This document shows, one piece after another, positions 14,301 through 26,300 of a stretch of 64,000 nucleotides of DNA (its first letter is position 1; every line of letters starts with the position of its first letter). Below the pieces are notes generated by a model. It did not search any database. It had not been told where the DNA came from and was given only the letters and a program-made list of their open reading frames with translations. The DNA is from Glycine soja (taxonomy: Eukaryota > Streptophyta > Magnoliopsida > Fabales > Fabaceae), in contig NC_041004.1 of NCBI RefSeq assembly GCF_004193775.1, positions 33,318,411-33,382,410 on the forward strand, given 5' to 3'. A program made the translations under genes and the position numbers.

Positions 14301-17300
14301 TTTCCCCAAAGGGCTGCAATGCATCCTTTATCGCCCTAATTCCCAAGGTGAAAGATCCACAAAACCTTAATGAATACAGACCTATTTCACTAATAGACTG
14401 TGTGTATAAGATTGTGGCCAAGCTTCTAACAAGTAGATTGAAGAAGGTAATGCCAGACATAATAGATGAAAGACAGTCTGCAGTCATAGGTGGAAGACAC
14501 TTGTTGCATAGTGTATTGATAGCCAATGAAGTGGTGGAGGAAGCAAAGAGGTGCCAAAAGTCATGTTTGGTGTTTAAAGTAGACTATGAAAGAGCATACA
14601 ACTCCGTCTCGTGGGATTTCCTATCATACATGATGCGAAGATTGGGCTTCTGTCCCAAGTGGATTCATTGGATCGAGGGTTACCTTAGCTCAGCCTCGGT
14701 TTCTATATTGGTAAATGGTAGCCCCACAAACGAATTCATTCCACAAAGAGGCCTTAGACAAGGTGATCCCCTAGCGCCTCTATTGTTCAATATTATTGCG
14801 GAAGGCCTAACCGGTTTGATGAGAGAAGCATTGGATAAGAAGCTGTTTAGCAGTTTCCTAGTGAGGAAAAACAATAAGGCAGTCAACATCTTACAATACA
14901 CTGATGACACCATATTTTTTGGTGAAGCTACAATGCAGAATGTTAAGACAATCAAAACCATTTTGAGGAGTTTTGAACTTGCATCAGGCTTAAAGATCAA
15001 TTTGGGGCAATTGGGAAATCGGATCAATGGAGGTAGGAGGCTGCTGATTATGTCAATTGTAGCATGTTGTCCATGCCATTCATGTATCTGGGCATCCCCA
15101 TTGGGGCAAACCCAAGACGTAGCAAGTTATGGGATCCTACGATTAGAAAATGCGAGAGAAAATTAGCCAGATGAAAACAAAGATACATATCCTTTGGAGG
15201 GAGAGTGATACTTATTCATGCAGTCCTAACATCAATTCTCATTTACTTTTTCTCATTTTTCAGGGTACCCACCAAAATAGTTGATAAGCTGGTCAGCATC
15301 CAACGTAGATTTCTATGGGGCGGTGCATCAGAGCAAAGGAAGATCGCATGGGTCAAATGGAAAACAGTGTGTCTACCAAAAGACAAAGGGGGCCTAGGTA
15401 TAAAAGACATCAAGACCTTCAACACAACATTGCTAGGGAAGTGGCGATGGGACCTTTTTCAACAGCAAGGAGAATCGTGGGCCAGGATACTAGACTCTAA
15501 ATATGGTGGATGGAGGACTCTAGATGAAGGAAGAAGAGGCAGCAACGAATCCTCATGGTGGAAGGACCTGGTGATAATTCACCAACAGCAGTCGAATAGT
15601 GTACTTAAAAAGGAAACAACATGGAGGGTGGGACGTGGTGATAAAATTAGGTTCTGGGAGGACTGCTGGATAGGCACTGATATACCATTAATGACAAAAT
15701 ATCCTAGATTGTATCAAATTTCATGCCAAAAACAGCAACTCATTCAGCAGATGGGGAGCAACACATGTGCAGGCTGGGAATGGAACTATAATTAGAGGAG
15801 ACCTTTATTCGATAATGAAGTTGCAATGGCTGATGACTTTTTAAGGGAGATAGCATAGACAGCAATCCACCCTCATAGAGCAGATACTTGGGTTTGGAAA
15901 CCTGACCCAAGTAGACACTATTCAACAAAAAGCGCGTATGATCTGCTATGGGGAGAATCAATGGGGGAAAACCAGGATGGTGTTTTGAGGAGCTATGGAA
16001 ACTTAGGATCCCACCGAAATCATCAGTGTTTGCATGGAGGCTAATCAGAGATAGATTACCAACAAAGTTAAACTTGAGAAGGAGACAAGTGGTGGTAAAT
16101 GACATGTTGTGCCCATTCTACAACAATAATGAGGATGATGCAACCCATTTATTCTTCAATTGCAGTAAAATCCTATTTTTATGGTGGGAGTCATTGTCTT
16201 GGATTAACTTAGTGGGCGCATTCTCGCAAAATCCTAGGGATCATTTTCTGCAGCATGAAAATGGGAATGTTGGTGGAATAAAATCCACAAACATGGACCA
16301 TCTGTTAGCAAAGAAATAGGATAGTTTTTCAAAATTAAACCTTCAATGGAAGCAAAGTGTTGGATGATGCAGTACTCCTAATTTGGACATGGCTCAAATC
16401 TATGGAGAAAGATTTTGCACTACACTTTAACCAATGGTCCACTAATCTAAGAGAAGGTTTGAGTATTTAGGAAGGGATTGTAGGTGCTGGACATTTGTAA
16501 TATTTTATAGTGGACTAGCTCAGTTCCTTGTAACAACCAAAGGAACCAGCTGTCTACCTAATCCTCATCATGTACTTTTAGTACCACTGGTACTCCTCAT
16601 ATATATAAATATATCTATTTTTGCTGAGCAAAAAAAAAATCATTTTGTCATAAACAGACTATTCTAGAAGCTTAAGTTGTTAGGTGAAAACACATGAAAG
16701 GTTTTATGTGACATCTATGGTGTGCCCTATCACAGTATCACACAACCCTTTACCTTGTCCTGACATTTAACTTATTAAATTTGGTAGTAAGAATGGAGAG
16801 TGGTAAGGACTTAACTATAGATGACGATGGCCACATTGTTATAGAGCTCCAATATCATGCCATAAACAAGCTATCCTAAGAGCTTAAGCTGTTAGGAGAA
16901 GACAAATGGATGGTTTTATATTACATCAATAACACATTTCTAATAAACAAAGAAAAAAGCAATATTGGGTAACTTTTGGTAAAGGCTTTACTCCAATTCC
17001 CATTTTCCCCAGGTATCAATACCTTGTTTCAAATATTGTCGTTGCTTGTTCTCATTTCTCACAATAAATGTTTGGAGTTCACAAAAGACATAAAACTATT
17101 CAAAGGTCAGCTAATAGCCTAAGCTTTTGGGTTGGTTGGTTCTTAACACGGGATTAGAGCCTTTGTGACCAAAGTAGTCATGAGTTTAATTCTTGTTGCT
17201 CCCATTCTTTTAAATGAAGTTAATTTCAGCACAAACTAGAGTGGGATTGTGTATTTTCTCATCCTCAAGCCTAAAGAGCACTGTGTTAGAAAGGCAAACC

Positions 17301-20300
17301 ATTAATGCATCTTCAATTATAGCTTAAACATCAAGGAGAGTTTGTCCTTACCAGAAGCCATCAAGTATAACCAACAACTAATAAATGTTTGACAACACAT
17401 CAAGGACACCAATACCCAAGAAGAAACTGGGTATCATAGCAACTCTCTTTCAATAAACTATATATGACACGATAAGAAGTTGAGATACGAATACCTGAGC
17501 ACAGCTTCATTTCCTTTCCTCACTGTAGTCTCATCAATTGCTCCATTTGCAACCTGAGAAAATTACATATCATTTAACAAATAAAATTTCAAAGCATGCA
17601 GTTATTCTAGAAGACCAATTAATGTAAAGAACTTACAGCAACAAAATAAGGCAATAATTGTCCATTAGCATCACATACAGCAAAATACTTTTGATGCTTT
17701 TGCATAACCTGCAGGTATGGTGCACAATGGTTAGCTTCTATTTTCAATATTCTTCTAAACCTGGAGGCATTTATATATGTTTGATTTCATAATGACACCC
17801 AATCGGTACAATCAACTTTTATGTTGGTTTCTTATGACTTTATATTATTTCGTTACTAAATATATATATAATATTGCAAAAATACATCTCTAATTATCAT
17901 TATTTCAACCACTGTTAGACCAATAAATCAGGAATCAGTAACTTCACATGTTAAATGATTGGTCTAGATTTAAAAGCAATATTATTTTCAGTTCCTAAAT
18001 AAGTCCCTAATAGGGATAGTTTGCTTACAATTAATCACATTTGCAAATCCAAAACCCCCCTAAAGTCAATTTTTTTGTCTGGATTACTATTAATAGGATT
18101 CACAATAATGACATGCTACAAAATTGAAAAAGCAAAATGCGAAGTGCTCACCATAGTCAAAAGATCTTTTGGAAGATCTAAGAAGGTTTCCTTAAACTTT
18201 CCAAGCACGGGAAAAGGTGCCTCAACAAGATTTACAACCTATAATTAAATATAAATAAAAGGAAATTCTTAGAAATGCATATATGCAACAATGTTGAACA
18301 AAAGGAACAAAGAACTCTTACCTCGTCAAGCAAACCTTTTGGAATAAGAATTTGGCCATTTACACTTTCTGCTAATGCATTAGATTGCTCAAAAATAATT
18401 TTCTTACGGTCCTGCCAAAAGTACCGACCTAATTTTAGATATATTTGTAATTATATGCATGTATGTCTGAATTTTAATATTAACAAATTATCCATTTGTA
18501 CCTCAACTGAAACATTGATTCCCACATTTTTTATTGAAACTGAATAAGATTCTGCACTTTCCACCTGCAATTAACAATATAGCAGGGCCTTTTTTGGTTA
18601 AAGAAAAAATGCGGGCACGTTTTCCTTCTTAGAAAAGGAAAGGGGAAAGAAAACAATAGAGAACAACGAAAAAAGAAAGTATGACATCTGTTACATCCAC
18701 CACACAAGCACACACACAGCCTGAAAATGACAACCTAGAGATACTACACATACACAGAATCGGACCAACAGACATATGGACAGAGATTTCTCAAAGATAT
18801 ATGTTGTTTCAACCATGTATCAAATTAAAAAACCATAAAATAAAAGTGAGAAGGCTTAAAAAAAACAAGCTCAATTTGCAGTGTCAAAATAAATTGCTTC
18901 AGGCATGCACCTGGATAACAGCTGAAGAAGTATTACGAAGACCAAAGGACAAGTTTCCACTGCATAATATACAAACATGGTAATTGTTATTCTCAACCAT
19001 CAGATAATAAAAAGGAAACTGATAAACCAAAAAGAACTTAATATAATTGGGTGTCAGCTAGGCCTTGGAATAAGTGGCCAAGATATTATTTCCCTAGTCT
19101 TATTCTTTGATCTGTTTTTTACTTTTGGCTGTTTAGTAAGAAATCTCATGCCTCACTCCCTCATGATATTCCTGTTTCAGGTAAGCCTTTTGTAAAATAA
19201 AAATAATTGAAATATTGAGGGACAGGAGGGAGGATAAGTGAGAAAAAAATAATAAAGTAATAATTAAGTAGCTGTGTCAACAACAGAAATAAGAACAATA
19301 TTGCAATTAATAGCCTCTGATCAGTATCATGGAGATACAGAACTGAAAAAAAAAATGAAAGAAAAGTATGATTCTCTCCCTATCTCCCCAAGTATCCAAG
19401 AGACCTGGACTCTACCTACCAATTTCTACTCCAAAATCCAAGATTGATCTCTATTACTTTTCTTCCTGTTGGAAAGCTGCCGTGGCCTCTTTGGGCGTTG
19501 CCTTAATTTCAGCCTTAAGGGTGGTGGTTTAGTCCTACATCAACTCGAGATAGAGCTTGGCCAATCCTAACCTCACAAGCCGGTTTTATGGACTTGAGTT
19601 GAGCCCTAAGCCCAAATTCTAAGACTTCCTATTACTTATATTCAATAATATATCTTTTCTAATTCACTAACTGTTCAATTATGTTATGAACTTTATGTAA
19701 TAATTATCATAAAAATTATTTGAGAATGAGAGAGAGATAGAGAGAGAAACAGAGAGTGGGAGGGAGAGAGACACAGAGAGAGTGTCAGAGATAGGCCATG
19801 TCTCAACTACCCTGGGAAGGGGTATGTGCAACACGGTGCGACAGCCATTGTGACAAGTTGAGGGAAGGGAAGGAGCAAAAAACTGGAGGGATGCACCAAA
19901 CATCCTCTCGCATATCTCAACATCATTATCTTATCCAGCAGCTAGGGGTTGCATCAGTAGGAATATGGGAATGGCAGCTAGAGTGGAAAAGGTTATTTAG
20001 GGAAGCGGAGATAGATATAGTTGCAAAATTTATGAAGGACATCGAGGGTATGATAGTGCAACCTAATCAGCACGATAGGTGGGGTTGGAGGGTGGATCCA
20101 AGCGGGGTATACATAATGGGAACCGCATACAAAGTGCTAACTAGGCAATTATTAGGGGAAAATAATGACGAAGTATTAAAGGAATTATGGAAGCTCAAAA
20201 TTCCAAGTGTCACATTTTGTTTGGAGACTGATTCAGGAGAGGCTACCAACAAAGGTTAATTTCAGAAGAAGGAATGTGGATTTGAATGATGTCTCTTGCC

Positions 20301-23300
20301 CTTTCTGTAGACCTAAGGAGGAGGATGCATCCCATTTGTTCTTCAATTGTGATAAAATATTGCCTTTATGGTGGGAATCATTGTCATGGTTAAATATAGT
20401 TGATGTTTCCCCGGAATAGCCTACAAATCATTTCCTTTAACATTCTCACGGATATCTCAAGGGTATTAGATCTTAGCGATGGAAAACGTGGTGGATTTCC
20501 TTAACTTGGTGCATATGGTTTCATAGGAACAGGATTGTTTTCTCAAATGAAGGATTCAACGGTCAAAAGATGATGGATGACGCCATTTTCTTCTGCTGGA
20601 TATGGCTCAAAAATATGGAAAAAGGATTTGATATTCCTTTTCATTCATGGTCTAGCAATATAAAGGTTGGTTTTTGTAAACAAGGGGGGATTGTTCTACA
20701 GGTTACTTTTTGTGTAGGGATGTTTACACTAATCCAGACCGATGGAGGCTTAATTCTTGCAATAAGCTTGTATTAGGATTCCATAGGTCTTGACATAGTC
20801 TGGAAACAGTGTATATATATCAGTACCACTTGTACTAATCTTATTATTATAATACATATTAATTTTGCTGACAAAAAAAAAAACTAACTGTTCCAACCAG
20901 TCAACTCAGACTAACCAGTAAGCACCTCTTTAATTGGGGACCTGCCAACAGTTTAGTTTATAAAATCTCTTCAAGAGACATGGAAAAAGTTATAAGTAAG
21001 CATACTACTCATGAAGTTCTGATGAAACGGTGTCTATGACACAAAAAGCACAAAGTCCAGTATGAACACATGGTTTAGGAGAGGGCAAAGTAGAGAAAAT
21101 ATACAAAAAGAATAAATTACCTCGTCACCCCAGCAAACATAAATGGGACTACTACATCTCCATGCAGGGCCAAAATCCAACGGATAGGCCTGCTAAACAT
21201 AACCTATATATAAAAGTATGGAAACATGTTAATTTTGTGTAACAAGTCATTTCCTTTACTCCAAAGCAAAACCACATGATACCATATATGATTTTCAATT
21301 ATTTATAACTCCATGCAATGCAACAGAGGATAGTTGTTTTTCCCAATGTTTCCCCTAGGAGTCAGAAAGCTGGATTTCTGAAAGAGTCTTCCAAATAAAA
21401 TTGAGAAACAATGATTGTATTCAGTTGGATTTTGGCCCTCAATTGAGAGTATATCAAAAATTGAGAGTATTCAGTGCTTTTTAATAATTGAAGAAACTTG
21501 AAACTTGAAACTTATATAGGGGGCTTTGGATTACCTCGTTATAGTAATTGAGAGTATTCAGTGCTTTTAAACTAAATACCCTTAGGGCGTTCATTAGCAA
21601 CACCCTATTATTAGTATACAATTAGCTGTACTACAAATGTCAATAGCATGTACAAATCACTATGTTAGAAATATAATATAAAAAACATTCCCGTCTTTAC
21701 CTAACAACTTAAGCTTTTGGGAGTGTCACTTGAATATGATATCAAAGCCTCTATAATCATGTGATTTATAGTTTGTTGCCCCCATTCTTCTATGTATTAA
21801 AAGTCAAAATTCATTACCCGCCACCAGGTATGATGGGCAATGGGCATGCACAGTGTCCATGTTTCAAGCACAAGGGGCTCTTGCATGTGTGGGAGTTAGA
21901 TACAAGAGTTATCCATGTCTCTTCATTCACCCAACAATTTAAGCTTTTGGGAGAGTTAGTTTATGACAAAATCTATCTATCTTCTGATGTTTTATAATCA
22001 TGCTGATAATGAGTCATGTTGCCTACAGATACCCACTTAAAAATCCAACATACCTGAGAATTCCAACGCATTGTCTTTGGAAATGAAATTTTAGCAATAG
22101 TAGCAGGCAAATCTTCAGACAAAACCTAATAAGAGTAGAACAAATCAGCAGCAATAAAATGTGTAAGAACTAAGGGACAGAGAAATAAATCCTAAATGAC
22201 AAGGTGTAAGATTCACATCTCAAAAATCTTGTATCATATCATGAAACCTTGGTCAGAACTCAGAACTTGTCCTTGTGTCTATCTCAAGTGAATTAGCATG
22301 GAATTTCCTTTTATTGTATATTAGACGAGAAACAATTGGAATGATTAACCATATTTATGAATGATATAATATAAAAATGTGTACAGAAATTAGGTATGTT
22401 TTGCTAACTATTAGATATCATTAATAGTGTACTGTCTTTTGATAATTGGGACTTTAATAAAAATCAGTCTTCCAAGTTTGATATAGGTAACTAACTGGAC
22501 ATAAGCACAACTCGTTGGTCAAAACAGCTGGCGTTCTCCCCACTCCATTGTGTTTGTACTTCTCCAAAAGGCTGTCTTTAAGACTATTAAGTTCATAAAG
22601 AACTTTTTAGTGAAATCAAAAACTACAATATTACACTCTTATCTTAAGCCTCATTTCATATGATGAATAACTCACTTGATACTAGAACATTTATAAATCA
22701 TATTATTAGAATATGTATTACTATATTGGCTTATTTATTTGGTCTAGGAATAAAAGATTTAAACATGTACCTTTTAAGAAAAAGACACCCACATTGCAAT
22801 ATTATACTTGTTTTAACAAAACATATAAACAAGCATAAAAAGGAAAGACGAGGAAATAAAGAATAAAAACCTCCAAAGCATGTCTTGAAGACTCCTTTAT
22901 ACGTGCATAAACATATTCCGTTTTCCCTGCAACAACAGGAAACTGCATTGAAGTACCTACTAAAGGACTTATGGTACAAAGGCATGTTTGAAAGAAAACT
23001 GATGAGTTACACATTAAATTGCAGTGCTTGAAAATCAAGTTGAAAGTTCAAATAGCAAAAATTTCCTTTCTATAAAGCAGCAGCTGAAAAATGTCAAGTG
23101 AATCTTTCTGTATAAAGATTTAATGAGAAGGACAAGGAGAAACAGAAATGCACCCACTCAACAAGTGTTCCGCTTCTGGATACTCACCATCAACCTTTCT
23201 GTATACCAGATCAAGTGGAACAGAGTATCTACGAGAAAAACCCTCAATGGCCTGACACAAAATAAAAAAATTTAGGCAGCATTTCTTGAACCTCAACATA

Positions 23301-26300
23301 AGATAAAAGAAAAGCTTCAAGCATAGTAAAACCTTTGTTGGATTTCCCTCATGATCAAATGCTTTTGAAACAGGAGGACCTCTAACTTCAACCTCCTTTT
23401 CTGCCTGTTTGGTGCAAAGATTTTCAACAGCAACCTATGAAATTCTCAACACGGAAAAGATATGATTACTGCCATTTCATATATGAACAATTCTAAAAAT
23501 TGAATATCTTACAATGTATGTATTGCGATAACAACAAATAAATTTCAACTGTTGAATTTATGATTGTATCCATTAATCCAGCATAGGTACTACTGCCAAT
23601 GCTTCATATAACATTTCTTTTACAGAAAACATAGACTATAAATGAGATAAAACTAACAGAGATAGGAACAAACAGAGGAGTTAAGGATAATGCAAAGCAT
23701 CAAGAATTGCATATGAAAGATAAAGTTTATTCCCGCACCACTAATCTACGTGGGGTGCCAAAAGCTTGCACTTCACCATGGTTTAACATAGACTATAAAT
23801 GAGATATAACTAACAGAGGAGATAAGGATAATGGAAAGCATCAAGAATTGCATATCAAAGATAAAGTTTATTCCCGCACCACTAATCTACGTGGGGTGCC
23901 AAAAGCTTGCACTTCACCATGGTTTAACCTTTGCCGTTCAAGCAGTTGCAGCAATAAATCTTTCAGCTATAATAACCAGCACAGTAGAATCAATATTGAA
24001 CAATGAATGAGAATAATGATAGTAATTCACTAAAAATCATAATAGAAAATAACAATAAATATCTAGCAAATAGCTGAAAACAATTTATATCAGTTATACT
24101 TGCTTGCTTGCATCAACAACATCTTGAGGTGGCATCTCTTCAGTCCCAATTTCAAGAACAAATGCTCTTGAATGATCATGCACCTATAACCAGAGAAAAG
24201 CTGGATTTTACATAATATATAAATACATTTGTGGACAATAATCAATAAAGAAACTCGTACTCAAGCTAAATATTAACAAGATTTAGTTTCTCTATATATC
24301 ATATCATTCTTACTGCCAATATTTTACATAAGAGAGGAATAGCTCATTGACTCTATTCATGTGTCTTCTCATTGGGATAAAGTATTTAGTCCTTTGATCC
24401 TTTTATGACGTTTATGCACAAATCCCTTCAATTCCTCATTCAGTCCTTGAAGACAGATAAATTCTTCTTGATAAACACTTGTGGAAATCCAAAGCCCCCT
24501 CCAAAGTCAAGTCTTTTATTTCAAAAAAGATTTTTTTTGTTTTGCTTCTAAATATTTGAACAACGATTCTGAATAGTTTTAATATTAATGACTCTTTCCC
24601 TCTCTAAACATTTGTAGGCTGCATAAGACTCTTTCCCGTGTGTAGTACACTCAGAATCTGTTCCTCAACAGTTCTCTCACATTGTTCTGCACCAGTTCAT
24701 TTATGGAACTCATTATTTAGCATTTTTGGTGAACATTGGGTGTCCTTTGTGACTGGACCATTTATTCTGGATGATTACTTTCATGGTTTAAGTAGAAACA
24801 GAAAGCCTAAATCTGTGACAGTGAGCAATATATGCTTCAATTCAGTATTTTTGGCTGGAGGGGAACTTGTATTTTTTTAAGAGTTTTCTTTGGCACATCA
24901 ATGGATTTGGGATTAGGCATTTGGCATTTATCTGCAGCAAGGTGACTTGACTGACCCACATATGCAAACTAACCTTCTCACATGCAGCCTCCAAAACTTC
25001 TTTTGGCAATACAAAATGATCAGGTTCAGAGATAAAACCAAGGGGAAAGTCAAGCATCTCTCTTGTCTTCAACCAAAGTTGTGCACACTGGCGAGCTAAA
25101 CTGGAGAACCAAGATGAAGGAAAATATGAAATGCAGAGAATCAAGACAAAGAAGCGTAAGTGATAACAAAATATTGTAATAAACAGTATATATTGAAACC
25201 CTAAAACATACAAACATTTCCAAAGGAACACTAGACTCAAGTTAAGGTGTAACAGGAAGGGATACCCTAACTTGATGATTGTTATATTCCCTACTAAGTG
25301 TGTTTTAAACTAGTAAAGGATTAATTTTCAATTGTGACTATGACTTTATAAGACTATCAAAGTGATGCAAATACATAAAGTTCCTTCATTTATTCAAGTC
25401 ACAAAGTCAGGCAACAAGCATTACCTACGCATGCGACCAAAATATCGAGCACGCTCTGTTACTCCAACAAAGCCTCTGGAGTCTAGGATATTAAAAGCAT
25501 GAGATGTTTTCAGAAGCTGATCATACCTAGCATGTAGTAGTAAAACATACATCAGAAGCAGAGACAGAGAAGAAACAGAAATCATTTTGAATAGATAATA
25601 AGAGGAAAAAATCCAATAAATAGAATATTTAATTTAAATGTCATAAACATACGCAGGTATTGCAAGGCCAGAAGAAAGTAAGCTACGAGCTTCCTCCTCG
25701 AAAAAATCAAAATGTTTTTGAACGTGATCAACACTAGCATGCTCCAAGTAATATGCACTCATTTCCTTCCTGAAATAGGAAAAAAATATTATCACCATTA
25801 ATCAACAACAAAGTCAATATTAATAAACCACAAATTAAGGACATTTGTATTCTTCCATTGTATATATAAGCAAAAATTTGTTGTTTTTCAGTAAAAAATA
25901 AAATAATTAAGACGAGGAATAAGAAACAGGAAGTGTAAGACAGTTCATTTGTTTTGTTCTGCTTTTCCAGTTATAATAATTAGTGGGGAACAACAAAATT
26001 GACATTAGATGCCCTAGGTCATTAATGCTGTTTTTCCCTTTTGGCCTCTAGTTATCACTTTTATTCTTCTCTTCTGCCATTTCCAAACTATAGGTCTCTT
26101 GAATTATGTTTTCAATTCTGTTTTACTTGCTTTCCAGTACTTTGGTTGTCTTGCAAGGATGTCTGTCCTTCACAGAACTCTCATTTCAAAACATGACCAA
26201 TGTGTTCAGTTGTCTTTTTAACTTTCCTTGCAATCCCCTCTCAATCAAAGCCAAGATAATGGCCATCAAACCATAAGCATTTTTCCTTCATCAAAAAAGT

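Larger units (their letters stand above)
10616..16639 (+). mobile_element. Full-length L1-type LINE in intron 25, inactive
   Basis: A roughly 6.0-kb non-LTR retrotransposon inserted antisense in the 7.1-kb intron between exons 25 and 26 of the synthetase gene. Its limits are defined by a 13-bp target-site duplication (TCATTTTGTCATA at 10603-10615 and 16640-16652) and a short poly(A) ending at 16639. It starts with a GA-rich leader. ORF1 (RRM, then a DUF4283-like region) is followed by ORF2 with endonuclease, reverse transcriptase and zf-RVT. Both ORFs carry stops and frameshifts, so this copy cannot move by itself. Complete ends indicate a younger insertion than the remnant at 860-5035. Confidence 0.9.
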
